A stretch of DNA of 64,000 bases from JAKAVN01 sp963796565 (GCA_963796565.1 CAWCMA010000001.1:1-64000); one strand, 5' to 3'. Counted from the first letter of the stretch, positions 25,441 through 33,378 are shown. Made by a program: numbers and translations. Notes: generated by a model from the sequence alone, not told the origin.

Positions 25441-26132
25441 TACAGTGCCTCGGAGGCGCAGCGCGCTTGGGCGCCGCCGCATGTGCGGCGGCGCCCAAGC
25501 GCGCGCGGCCGACAGACATAGCCGTCGAACTCGATAAGCTCGGCGCCAAGCTGCTGGCCGGTTACGCCGGCCAGCAGCTTGAAAGCCTCGGTGACGGCGA
25601 CCATTGCGACGGCGCCTGCGCTTGCCGCGCGCACACCGGGCGGACTGAACAAGTCCGCATCGGCGCATAGCGGGCAGGGCGGCGGCGCGGGCATCAGCGC
25701 GATTCGCCCCGGCGTATCGAGCCGCGCGATGATGGCGGCGAGGGGCCGATGCTCGCCCACGCCTGGCGCGACCGCGCGAAGCGCACGCCAGATGCGCGCC
25801 GCCGCCTCGGCGGTGGGTGCGCCGCCGATCAGCGCGAGCATCAGGTCGCAACGGCCCGGTGTCGCATCGCTGGCGATGCCGGCGCTTACGTCAGGGTTGA
25901 GATCGCGCATCCGCTCGACCATCGCGTCGTACGGCGGGCGCTCGCCGACCGGATGCATCGCGATGCGGCCGACGCCGGCGCCGGCCAGGTAGGTAAGCGC
26001 GCCGCCCGCGTCCAAGGGCTCGGCCACAATCGCGACGCAAGACGCGAGCAGTCGTTCCTGAGCGCGTCCGCCGACACCTGGAACGATTATCTGGCGACTG
26101 TAGCGCTCGATCTGGTTGTCGGCTAATGCCAT
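25440..26132 (-). CDS. Degenerate ThiF/MoeB (E1-like) family protein
   Basis: 230 residues. It starts like MoeB/ThiF (NQIERYSRQIIVPGVGGRAQERLLASCVAIV) but the ATP-binding GxGGLG loop is replaced by VAEPLDAGGAL. A zinc half-site remains at Cys153-x-x-Cys156 (CPLC). It resembles an E1 that has lost adenylation ability, perhaps a partner of the intact E1 at 29052. Stop overlaps the HAD start. Two palindromes (25461-25504 and 25548-25580) lie in its 3' part and encode its last segment. Operon with NIL, CysM and CysO-like genes. Confidence 0.7.
   Translation of the reverse strand: MALADNQIERYSRQIIVPGVGGRAQERLLASCVAIVAEPLDAGGALTYLAGAGVGRIAMHPVGERPPYDAMVERMRDLNPDVSAGIASDATPGRCDLMLALIGGAPTAEAAARIWRALRAVAPGVGEHRPLAAIIARLDTPGRIALMPAPPPCPLCADADLFSPPGVRAASAGAVAMVAVTEAFKLLAGVTGQQLGAELIEFDGYVCRPRALGRRRTCGGAQARCASEAL
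25461..25504. repeat. Perfect palindrome, 21-bp arms, 2-base loop
   Basis: Arms at 25461-25481 and 25484-25504, left arm starting GCGCGCTTGGGCG. It encodes the Arg/Gly/Ala/Cys-rich C-terminal tail of the E1-like protein, which has no family counterpart. Confidence 0.9.
25548..25580. repeat. Perfect palindrome, 14-bp arms, 5-base loop
   Basis: AAGCTGCTGGCCGG / CCGGCCAGCAGCTT around TTACG. Shares the TGGCCGG..CCGGCCA core with 4901-4929; both encode an AGxTGQ peptide. Confidence 0.85.
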
Positions 26133-26189
26133 GTTCCGGCCGCGCCGGGGGGATGCGGGATGCGACGGGTCTAGAGCCCTGAGCGCGCG

Positions 26190-26435
26190 CTACTCGATGA
26201 CGTTTTTTTCGATCGGCTCGACCGTGACACCGCTTTGGCGCAGCCAAGCGAGCGCGCGCTCGATCTGCTCGTTCGAGCCCTCGAACTCGACCGCGACCAG
26301 GCCCATCTCTTCCGAGACGCTCGCGCCGCGGATGTTGAACACCAGGTCGAACTTCTTGACCAGGTGGTAAAGCAGCGGCTCGCGGATGAGCGACTTGGGG
26401 TAGGTCAGGTAGTAGCGCTCGCGGAGGCGTTCCAT
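26190..26435 (-). CDS. NIL-domain protein
   Basis: 81-residue stand-alone NIL domain: LTYPKSLIREPLLYHLVKKFDLVFNIRGASVSEEMGLVAVEFEG, the ACT-like ligand-binding fold found at the end of the MetN ABC ATPase (methionine sensing) and fused to ferredoxins in methanogen homocysteine synthesis. ATG 26435 overlaps the end of the CysM gene by 31 bases; no strong ribosome site, so translation is probably coupled. In a sulfur operon it may bind an amino acid or assist sulfur transfer; inference. Confidence 0.85.
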   Translation of the reverse strand: MERLRERYYLTYPKSLIREPLLYHLVKKFDLVFNIRGASVSEEMGLVAVEFEGSNEQIERALAWLRQSGVTVEPIEKNVIE

Positions 26436-27394
26436 TTGCTGACGAGCTTTTGCAGGCGCTCCCTGCGCCACTGTTCCCATCCGATCCACAGATTGGTGGA
26501 CAGGTACTTGTCACCGAAATCCGCAAACACGGTCACCACGCATCCCTCGCGCAGTCCACGCGCGACTCGCAATGCGGCCACCAGAGCCGCCCCGCACGAT
26601 TGGCCCACCAGCACTCCTTCGATCTGGCCCAGCGCGTAGACCATCTCGTAGGCGTCCTCGGTGCTGACCGCGAGGCGGTCGTCGAGCTCTTCGGCGTGAA
26701 AGATGCCCGGCACGATCGACGAGGCCATGTGCTTGAGCCCCTCCAGCCCGTGCATCGCGTCGTCCGGCTCGACCGCGATCACCTTGACCGCGGGGTTTTG
26801 CGACTTGAGATAACGCCCGGTGCCCATCACGGTGCCGCCAGTGCCGATTCCGGCCACGAAGTGGGTGATGCGGCCGCGCGTCTGATGCCAGATTTCGGGC
26901 CCGGTGGTATCGAAATGGGCGAGCGCGTTGGCCTCGTTGTTGTACTGGTCGGGTTTGAAATAGTGCTCGGGATTGGCGGCGACGATGTTGCGCGCCATCG
27001 TGATCGCGCCGTCGGAGCCCTCCAGCGGATCGGAATAGATCGGCTTGGCGCCGAAGGCCTCGATTATCTTCTTGCGCTCGCGGCTGACGTTGGACGCCAT
27101 CACGATCTCGACCGGGTAGCCGAGCGCCGCACCGGCCATCGCTAGCGCGATCCCGGTGTTGCCCGAGGTCGAGTCGATAATCACCTTGCCCGGACGCAGT
27201 TCGCCCCGTTTGAGCCCGAACTCGATCATGTGGCGCGCGGCGCGGTCTTTGACCGAGCCGCCGGGGTTGAAGCCCTCGAGCTTGGCGAAAATCCGCACGC
27301 CGGGGCGCAGCAGCCCCTCGCTGACGCGCGTAATTTCGAGCAACGGAGTATTGCCGATCAGCTCGAGCACGCTGTGCGCCCGCGCCGTCGGCAC
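26405..27394 (-). CDS. cysM: Cysteine synthase, CysM-like (PLP-dependent beta-synthase)
   Basis: 329 residues from GTG 27394. PLP Lys49 in GGSVKDRAA; phosphate loop GTGGT; STSGNTG binds substrate. The C-terminus (FADFGDKYLST) is closer to mycobacterial CysM, which uses a protein thiocarboxylate, than to sulfide-using CysK. GTG 27394 lies 10 bases after the carrier stop with GAGGA 5 bases upstream; an in-frame ATG at 27451 would overlap the carrier gene. Likely makes cysteine (or a homologue) with sulfur from the adjacent CysO-like carrier. Cytoplasmic. Confidence 0.9.
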   Translation of the reverse strand: MPTARAHSVLELIGNTPLLEITRVSEGLLRPGVRIFAKLEGFNPGGSVKDRAARHMIEFGLKRGELRPGKVIIDSTSGNTGIALAMAGAALGYPVEIVMASNVSRERKKIIEAFGAKPIYSDPLEGSDGAITMARNIVAANPEHYFKPDQYNNEANALAHFDTTGPEIWHQTRGRITHFVAGIGTGGTVMGTGRYLKSQNPAVKVIAVEPDDAMHGLEGLKHMASSIVPGIFHAEELDDRLAVSTEDAYEMVYALGQIEGVLVGQSCGAALVAALRVARGLREGCVVTVFADFGDKYLSTNLWIGWEQWRRERLQKLVSKWNASASATT

Positions 27395-27404
27395 GTATTC
27401 CTCG

Positions 27405-27683
27405 TTACTCGCCGCCGGCGATCGCTGGGACGATTGAAATATCGTCGCCATCCTTGACCTGCGAGTTTAGCTGGTTGAGAAAACGGATGTCGTCGCCATT
27501 GAGATAAATATTGACGAAGCGTCGCAGCTCGCCCTTGTCGTCGAGCAGCCGCTCGCGCATGCCCGGATGGCGTTTTTCGAGATCCTCGATAATCGCGCGG
27601 ACCGACTCGCCCGCGGCCGGGACCTCGTCGGTGCCCCCGGTAAACCTGCGTAACGGGGTTGGTACTCGTACCTTGATTGGCAT
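27405..27683 (-). CDS. ThiS/MoaD/CysO-like sulfur carrier protein ending GGE
   Basis: 92-residue ubiquitin-fold carrier (RVPTPLRRFTGG near the start, VNIYLNGDDIRFL in the middle, DISIVPAIAGGE at the end). Classical carriers end in a bare GG that is adenylated and thiocarboxylated. Here one Glu (residue 92) follows GG90-91, so a protease would have to remove it, as in the GG-Ala carrier HcyS of Wolinella. Neighbours are an E1-like adenylation enzyme, CysM and ThrC. ATG 27683; GTG 27698 directly after GGAG is an alternative. Confidence 0.88.
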   Translation of the reverse strand: MPIKVRVPTPLRRFTGGTDEVPAAGESVRAIIEDLEKRHPGMRERLLDDKGELRRFVNIYLNGDDIRFLNQLNSQVKDGDDISIVPAIAGGE

Positions 27684-27777
27684 GATCGAAACTTCCACCT
27701 CCAGAGACTAGCGCAACAGACTAGCGTTTGTCGCGTATGCTTCGCCACCCGGCATTACAAGTGTGCCGCCCGCACGG

Positions 27778-29040
27778 TCAGGCCGCGCCCTTGAGCGAGC
27801 GCTTGCCGTCGCCGAGACTCTCGTAGATCGCGTCGAAATCCTTCAAGCGGGCCTCGATCACCAGCGGTGCCTCGATACTCTGGGCGACCGCCTCCAGCGT
27901 CTTGTAACCATTGCCGGTAATCGAGACCACCACGCTTTCGTCGGCCTTGATGCGCCCGGCGGCGATGAGTTTCAGGGTCACGGCCAGCGTGGTGCCGCCG
28001 GCCGGCTCGGCAAAGATGCCCTCGGTGCGTGCGAGCAGCTTGATTGCGTCGATGATCTCGGGGTCGCTCGCCGCCTCGCCCCATCCGCCGGACTCGCGCA
28101 CGGCGCGCAGCACGTAGAAGCCGTCGGCCGGATTGCCGATCGCGATCGACTTCGCGATGGTGTCGGGCTTGACCGGCGTGATCAAGTCGGTGCCCTTGTG
28201 CAGCGCATGGATGACCGGTGCGGCGCCGGCCGCCTGCGCGCAATGAATCTTGAACTCACCGCCATGAACCAGTCCGACTTCCTTGAATTCCTTGAAGGCC
28301 TTGGCGACCTTGGGCAAAATCGTGCCGCCCGCGGTCGGCAGCACGATATGGTTGGGCAGTTTCCAGCCGAGTTGCTCGGCGACCTCGAAGCCGAAGGTCT
28401 TGGCTCCCTCGGTGTAGTAAGGGCGCAGGTTGATGTTGACGAAGGCCCATCCGTATTTGTCGGCAATCTCGCTGCACAGCCGGTTGACGTCGTCGTAGTT
28501 GCCGCGAATCGTGATCACCCGCGCGCCGTAAATCGATGAGCCGACGATTTTGCCCGACTCGACGCCCTCGGGCATGAAGATGACCGACTTAAGGCCCGCG
28601 CGCGCCGCATGCGCCGCCACCGCGGTCGCGAGATTGCCGGTCGAGGCGCACGAGACCGTGGTGAAGCCGAAGTCGCGCGCCTTGGTGATCGCCACCGACA
28701 CCACGCGGTCCTTGTAGGAAAGCGTGGGATGGTTGACGGTGTCGTCCTTGATGTAGAGCTTCTTGAGTCCCAGCTCGGCGCCGAGGCGGCGCGCCTGCAA
28801 TAGCGGCGTGAAGCCGGAAAACGGCCCCGCCTCCGGCTCGCCGTCGACCGGCAGCAGCTCGCGATAGCGCCACAGGTTGTGGGGGCGTGCCGCGATCGTT
28901 GCGCGCGAGATCGCCGCGCGAATCTTCGCGTAATCGTAGGTGACCTCGAGCGGGCCGAAGCAATCCTCGCATACGTGCAGCGGCTTGATCGGATATTCCT
29001 GGCCGCACTCGCGGCACTTGAGGCTGGTCACGTAGCTCAT
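27778..29040 (-). CDS. thrC: Threonine synthase
   Basis: 420 residues. N-terminal zinc ribbon Cys9, Cys12, Cys24, Cys27; PLP Lys110 in HPTLSYKDR; substrate loop SCASTGNLATA; TAGGTILPK. Fold-type II enzyme converting O-phosphohomoserine to threonine. ATG 29040, 11 bases after the E1-like stop. Being second in a SAM-riboswitch operon is unusual for threonine synthesis and raises the possibility of a role with O-phosphohomoserine as homocysteine precursor; that is inference. Confidence 0.9.
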   Translation of the reverse strand: MSYVTSLKCRECGQEYPIKPLHVCEDCFGPLEVTYDYAKIRAAISRATIAARPHNLWRYRELLPVDGEPEAGPFSGFTPLLQARRLGAELGLKKLYIKDDTVNHPTLSYKDRVVSVAITKARDFGFTTVSCASTGNLATAVAAHAARAGLKSVIFMPEGVESGKIVGSSIYGARVITIRGNYDDVNRLCSEIADKYGWAFVNINLRPYYTEGAKTFGFEVAEQLGWKLPNHIVLPTAGGTILPKVAKAFKEFKEVGLVHGGEFKIHCAQAAGAAPVIHALHKGTDLITPVKPDTIAKSIAIGNPADGFYVLRAVRESGGWGEAASDPEIIDAIKLLARTEGIFAEPAGGTTLAVTLKLIAAGRIKADESVVVSITGNGYKTLEAVAQSIEAPLVIEARLKDFDAIYESLGDGKRSLKGAA

Positions 29041-29051
29041 CGCATGGGTCC

Positions 29052-29840
29052 TCACTGGTTGCGCGGTTGGTTGCGCGACTGGTTTAGCTGCCGCGCCCAC
29101 GGCGCCGCGTTCTTTGCACGCCGCGCCGCGCCGCAGGCGCATCCGGCGCGCGGGTTTACCTCAAGCACACGGATTCGACCGCTCGCAGTCCCGTCGTAGG
29201 TCAGGATTTTTCCCGCCAGCTCCGGCACGCCGCCGCCAAGCCATCGCAATGCCTCGGCAGCTTCGATCTCCCCGATCACCGCCGCGACCGGGCCGATTAT
29301 TCCCGCCTCGCGGCAACTCGCGATCTCGCCCGGCGCGGGTGCCTCCTCGAACAGGCATCGCAGACACGCCGTGCGCCCCGGCAATACCGTCATCGCCTGG
29401 CCGCTCATTCCCAGCACGCCGGCATAAACGAAGGGCCGCTCCAGAGCGAGGCAGGTGTCGTTGATCAGGAACTTGGCCGCGGGGTCGTCGGTCGCGTCGA
29501 TCACGAAATCATGGCGCGCAATCAGGTCGGCGGCGTTGGAGACGTCAAGTGCGACCGGGTAGGTCTCGACGACTAGCTCCGGATGGTCTTTCCGAAGGCG
29601 CTCGGCCGCCGCGTCGACCTTGAGCCGTCCAAGAGTCGCCGTGCCGTAGATTACCTGGCGTGCGAGATTGGAAAGTTCGACCGGGTCAGGATCGACCAGG
29701 CCGATTTGCCTGGCGCCGCCGCGCACCAACGCGAACGCGGCTGGAACACCCAGCCCTCCCATCCCGACTACTAGAATTGCCTGCCTTATTAAGTTGCGCC
29801 TTCCCAACTCGTTCTCACGCCCGGGCCTGCTTGATTTCAT
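29052..29840 (-). CDS. MoeB/ThiF-family adenylyltransferase (E1-like)
   Basis: 262 residues. ATP loop GMGGLG at 26-31, DPDPVELSNLARQ (the acceptor Asp and Arg), candidate catalytic Cys176 in SCREAGIIGP, zinc ligands Cys159/Cys162 and Cys234/Cys236. Activates the C-terminal Gly of a ThiS/MoaD-like carrier by adenylation. First gene after the SAM riboswitch, with the carrier two genes downstream, so that carrier is the likely substrate. Lacks the C-terminal rhodanese domain of MOCS3-like proteins. Confidence 0.9.
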   Translation of the reverse strand: MKSSRPGRENELGRRNLIRQAILVVGMGGLGVPAAFALVRGGARQIGLVDPDPVELSNLARQVIYGTATLGRLKVDAAAERLRKDHPELVVETYPVALDVSNAADLIARHDFVIDATDDPAAKFLINDTCLALERPFVYAGVLGMSGQAMTVLPGRTACLRCLFEEAPAPGEIASCREAGIIGPVAAVIGEIEAAEALRWLGGGVPELAGKILTYDGTASGRIRVLEVNPRAGCACGAARRAKNAAPWARQLNQSRNQPRNQ

Positions 29841-29863
29841 CCGGCGGCGCTACGAGGGGAATT

Positions 29864-29899
29864 AAAACAAAAAACCCTCCTCCCGGATAAGGACGAGGG
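29864..29899 (-). terminator. Riboswitch-controlled intrinsic terminator
   Basis: On the minus strand, CCCTCGTCC / GGGAGGAGGG flank TTATCC, followed by TTTTTTGTTTT. The CCTTATC inside the left arm (29886-29892) is also complementary to GATAAGG of the riboswitch P1 3' strand (29914-29920), which would give a competing antiterminator. Confidence 0.85.
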
Positions 29900-29914
29900 T
29901 ACAGGGACTCTCGC

Positions 29915-30023
29915 CTTATCTACCGAAGCCTCGTTCGGGCTCCGTTGGAGTTAGCACCAGCACCCTATGGTGGGCCGGTTGCTGCGGCATCGTCGGGCCA
30001 GTCCCTCCGCCGCTCTTGATAAG
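29915..30023 (-). promoter_or_regulatory. SAM-I (S-box) riboswitch
   Basis: About 109-base aptamer on the minus strand. P1 strands are CTTATC (30018-30023) and GATAAG (29915-29920). Core landmarks follow the S-box consensus: AGCGGCGGAGGGACTGGCCC, the GATG kink-turn side, GCAGCAACC, and GGTGCTAACTCC. SAM binding stabilises P1, frees CCTTATC and lets the downstream terminator form, so the MoeB-ThrC-carrier-CysM operon should be off when SAM is abundant. Confidence 0.93.
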
Positions 30024-30039
30024 GCCATCAGGCTCATTA

Positions 30040-30068
30040 CCGATACCCAAGCATCCGCGCAAAGTCAA
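30040..30068 (-). promoter_or_regulatory. Candidate promoter of the sulfur operon
   Basis: TTGACT (30063-30068) and TATCGG (30040-30045) on the minus strand with a 17-base spacer. The predicted start falls about 10 bases before riboswitch P1. The -35 is good and the -10 is poor. Confidence 0.5.
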
Positions 30069-30262
30069 CCGCCCGACCATCCGGTCAGTCTAGCTATTAG
30101 GCGGAGCGATCGCGCGATCATTTTTGCTTACGCATTTTTCTTTAAATTCTCCTTGCAAGCGCTTTTCCTTGCGGGATTTGGTCAGCGATGCTTTAAGAGG
30201 GCTTGCCACCGGAGTTTTTCCGCGGATCGCACGCCGCAATTTTTCCGGCACGGGAGATATTT

Positions 30263-31162
30263 ATGCGAATCGGATTTATTGGACTCGGCAATATGGGCGG
30301 CTCGATGGCGCTCAACCTGATGAAGGCGGGCCACCAGGTTACCGTCAACGATGTGCGCCGCCAGGTGGCTGAGCCGCATCTGGCCGGCGGCGCTACGTGG
30401 GCCGACAGCTTGGCCGCCGCCGCCAAAGACGCCGAGGTTGTCTTCACCTCGCTGCCAGGGCCCAAGGAGGTCGAGGCGGTGGTGCTCGGCGAGGGCGGGC
30501 TAGTCGGCGCGATGGCGCCGGGGAGCCTTTACATCGACCTTTCGACCAACTCGCCCACGGTCGTACGCCAGGTCCACGCGCGGCTCAAAGCCCGGGGCAT
30601 CCGGATGCTCGACGCGCCCGTCAGCGGCGGCATCGTCGGGGCGCGCAAGGCCACGCTGGCCGTGATGGTCGGTGGGAGCGAGGCCGATTACAACGAAGTC
30701 AAGCCAGTGCTCGACGCGATCGGCGACAAGGTGACCTACATCGGCGACATCGGCGCCGGCTCGGTCGCCAAGCTGGTCCACAATATGATTGCGATGTGCT
30801 CGACGCAGATACTCGCCGAGGCCTTTACGATGGGCGTCAAGGCGGGCGTCGCGCCCGAAGCGCTGCTGCGCGCGGTGCAAGGCGGCGCCTACGGGCAGGG
30901 GATGGTGCTTAACGCGGCGGTGGGCAAGATGGTCTTTCGCGGCGGCTTCGACCGCGCGACCTTCGCGCTCAAACTGGGGCGCAAGGACATCGGTCTCGCC
31001 ACCGAGCTCGCGCGCGAACTCAACGTGCCGATGCCGATGGCGGCGCTGGCCGAGCAGGATTTTCTGGAGGCGCTGAACAAGGGCTGGGGCGAGAAGGATT
31101 CATCGGCGACCTTCATGATCCAGGAGGAGCGCGCCGGGGTCAAAGTTCGCAGCTCGTCATAG
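30263..31162 (+). CDS. 3-hydroxyisobutyrate dehydrogenase family NAD(P)-dependent oxidoreductase
   Basis: 299-residue beta-hydroxyacid dehydrogenase. Rossmann motif GLGNMG at 7-12, substrate segment DAPVSGG at 117-123, catalytic Lys170 in GSVAKLVHN. ATG 30263 with GGGAG 6 bases upstream. Family members oxidise 3-hydroxyisobutyrate or reduce tartronate semialdehyde; the latter would link to glyoxylate metabolism at 38-43 kb, but the substrate cannot be settled from sequence. Starts a run of plus-strand genes up to 34.4 kb. Confidence 0.88.
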   Translation: MRIGFIGLGNMGGSMALNLMKAGHQVTVNDVRRQVAEPHLAGGATWADSLAAAAKDAEVVFTSLPGPKEVEAVVLGEGGLVGAMAPGSLYIDLSTNSPTVVRQVHARLKARGIRMLDAPVSGGIVGARKATLAVMVGGSEADYNEVKPVLDAIGDKVTYIGDIGAGSVAKLVHNMIAMCSTQILAEAFTMGVKAGVAPEALLRAVQGGAYGQGMVLNAAVGKMVFRGGFDRATFALKLGRKDIGLATELARELNVPMPMAALAEQDFLEALNKGWGEKDSSATFMIQEERAGVKVRSSS

Positions 31163-31232
31163 ACCCCACGCACTACCCGGTCTCGCATCAGTTGCTATTT
31201 CACACAACTTACTATTCGAAGGAGAGTATGTA

Positions 31233-31607
31233 ATGGCCGACGACAAGCATGACAAAGGGATGGCGATACGCACCCAGTTGTGGGGCGAGAAGGGCGCCAA
31301 GGCCGGCGACGAATTCCTAAGCGGCTTCGATCCAGACTTCGGCAAGTTTCTCAACGACGAACTGTTCGGCGGCATCTGGGCCCGTCCGGGATTGCCGATC
31401 AAGACGCGCTCGATGATCACCATCGCGGCGCTGATCGCGCTCGGCCGTGGCGCGGAACTCCGGGTCCACATGCGCGGGGCGCTCAAGCTCGGCATCACCC
31501 ACACCGAACTCAAGGAGATGATTTTCCATCTCTCGCAGTACAGCGGCGTGCCGACCGCGGTCGAGGCGATCCGCGCCTTCACCGAGGTGACCGCGCCGAA
31601 GAAGTAA
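31233..31607 (+). CDS. Carboxymuconolactone decarboxylase family protein
   Basis: 124 residues: RSMITIAALIALGRGAELRVHMRGALKLGIT then IFHLSQYSGVPTAVEAI, the single CMD domain. There is no CxxC, so it is not an AhpD peroxidase; it is closer to true 4-carboxymuconolactone decarboxylase, which acts in the protocatechuate branch of aromatic breakdown. His in RVHMRG is the likely catalytic residue. Strong ribosome site AAGGAGAG upstream. Co-directional with the luciferase-like gene 19 bases downstream. Confidence 0.88.
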   Translation: MADDKHDKGMAIRTQLWGEKGAKAGDEFLSGFDPDFGKFLNDELFGGIWARPGLPIKTRSMITIAALIALGRGAELRVHMRGALKLGITHTELKEMIFHLSQYSGVPTAVEAIRAFTEVTAPKK

Positions 31608-31626
31608 CCGTGTTTCGAGTCTGAGT

Positions 31627-32499
31627 ATGAAGATAGGACTGCTGGTCGCGCCCAACGAGCGAACCGCCAATCCGGCCGACCTGGCCCGCGCTGCCGAAGC
31701 GCTCGGCTTCGAGTCGCTGTGGCTGCCGGATCATTCGGTGATGCCGGTCCATACCACGACGCCGCTGCCCGAGACGCGTCCCGGCGAGGGCGGCATCCCG
31801 GAAATCTACTACCACATGTGCGATCCGTTCGTGGCGATGGCGATGGCGGCGGCCGCCACCACCCGCCTGATGGTCGCGACCGGAGTGCTGCTGGTGCCCG
31901 AGCGCAATCCGCTGCTGACGGCCAACGAGCTGGCGACGCTCGACCGTTTGTCGGGCGGGCGCGTGATCCTCGGGGTGGGCGCGGGATGGCTGCGTGAGGA
32001 ATCGGAGCTCATGGGCGCCGACTTCGCTCATCGATGGACCCAGACCCGCGAGTACGTGGCCGCAATGCGCGAGCTGTGGACCAAAGACGAGGCCTCGTTC
32101 GACGGCCGCTACATCAAATTTCCGCCGGTGCGATGCTACCCCAAGCCCGCGCGCCAGGGCGGCCCGCCGGTCATAATCGGCAGCAAGGACAAAAATGCGC
32201 TGCGCTGGGTCGCGCGATGGGGCGACGGATGGTGCCCGATTTTTCTGACGCCGCCGCAGCTCAAGGACGAGCTGGTCAAACTGCGCGCGGAATGCGCTGC
32301 GGCCGGCAGCAACTTCGACCGGATGGACATCACGATCATGCGGCGCGAGATGCGCGGCGAGCGCGCCGGCGTGCAGGCCGGGCTCGAGCAGTATGCCGCC
32401 GCCGGAGCGCATCGCCTCGTCATCATGATGCTGGAGGCGGGATTGCTTCCGGAGAATTACCAGGCCGAGTTGCGCCGCCTCGCGTCGTTGTATGTGTGA
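31627..32499 (+). CDS. LLM-class (probably F420-dependent) oxidoreductase
   Basis: 290-residue luciferase-like TIM barrel, paralogous to the gene at 3957: same ESLWLPDHSVMPV, LLVPERNPLLTA and GGRVILGVGAGWLREE segments. The region after VRCYPKPARQGGPP and WGDGWCPIFL is also alike. Directly follows the CMD-family gene, so the pair may act on one substrate. Reaction inferred as hydride transfer with F420 or FMN. Confidence 0.86.
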   Translation: MKIGLLVAPNERTANPADLARAAEALGFESLWLPDHSVMPVHTTTPLPETRPGEGGIPEIYYHMCDPFVAMAMAAAATTRLMVATGVLLVPERNPLLTANELATLDRLSGGRVILGVGAGWLREESELMGADFAHRWTQTREYVAAMRELWTKDEASFDGRYIKFPPVRCYPKPARQGGPPVIIGSKDKNALRWVARWGDGWCPIFLTPPQLKDELVKLRAECAAAGSNFDRMDITIMRREMRGERAGVQAGLEQYAAAGAHRLVIMMLEAGLLPENYQAELRRLASLYV

Positions 32500-32578
32500 A
32501 CTCCATGTATGTGCCGCTTGAAGCGGACCGCGCCAAAGCGGCGTCGGCTTTACCGGCGCCGCCGCTTGTCGAGCTGCG

Positions 32579-33244
32579 ATGAGCGACGACGATCTCAGCC
32601 TGAGCATCATCGGCGTCGAAGAGGACACCGAGTCAGGTCGCGAAATCGCTGGGGCGCGCCGCCTCAAGCTGCGAACGACCCGGGGCGACATTCCGATAAT
32701 CGTGCATGCGGCTGAAACTCCGGGCCGCGCCGTACTTTGCATCAGCGGCGCGCTCGGCGGTTTCGATGGCCCGGGGATGCTCTACGTGCGGCTGGGCCAG
32801 GAGCTGCCGCGGCTGGGAATCACGGTGGCGCGGCTCAACTACCGGATGCCCAACGAGTTCGGCGAATGCGTGCTCGACACGATGGCCGGGCTGACGTTTC
32901 TCAAGGCGATGCGGTACGAGCGCGCAGCGCTGATTGGCCACTCCTTCGGCGGTGCGGTTGCAATCAACGCGGGCACGCTCGCGCCGCCTATGGTGTCGAC
33001 GGTGATCGCAGTTTCGAGCCAGCTGTTCGGCGCGCACATGGTTGCCGAGCTTGCCCCGCGTCCGCTGTTGCTGCTGCACGGGACCGCCGACACGATTTTG
33101 CCGCACGAATGCTCCGAGAGAATTTACGATCGCGCGCAGGAGCCCAAAACGCTCAAGCTTTTTCCCGGCGTCGGCCATCGCTTCACCGAGGCGGCCGACG
33201 AACTGCTCGGGACGGCCCGCGACTGGCTAGTCAGTAGACTCTGA
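32579..33244 (+). CDS. Alpha/beta hydrolase
   Basis: 221 residues with a full catalytic triad in order: Ser122 in GHSFGG, Asp171 in HGTADTILP, His200 in GVGHRF. No lid domain; size and arrangement match the dienelactone-hydrolase-like group. No signal peptide, so cytoplasmic. 79 bases after the luciferase-like gene. Ester or lactone hydrolysis likely; substrate unknown. Confidence 0.85.
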   Translation: MSDDDLSLSIIGVEEDTESGREIAGARRLKLRTTRGDIPIIVHAAETPGRAVLCISGALGGFDGPGMLYVRLGQELPRLGITVARLNYRMPNEFGECVLDTMAGLTFLKAMRYERAALIGHSFGGAVAINAGTLAPPMVSTVIAVSSQLFGAHMVAELAPRPLLLLHGTADTILPHECSERIYDRAQEPKTLKLFPGVGHRFTEAADELLGTARDWLVSRL

Positions 33245-33378
33245 TCGCGATTCTGAGCGCGCCTCTGACACCGCGCGTTCGCATTCGCAGCCCGGAAGAG
33301 AGCGCGCGCCATATGGATCGCGCCGGCCGGCATCTATAATCTGTTAAGTTCCAAACTTTCAGCTACGTGACCCTGGAG

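Noticed and set aside
25441..25851. N-terminal extension of the HAD frame
   Set aside because: Arg/Ala-rich, overlaps the E1-like gene in another frame; the TAGTG junction supports the GTG start at 25440.
31233..31607. AhpD-type peroxidase or selenoprotein
   Set aside because: No CxxC or UxxC motif.
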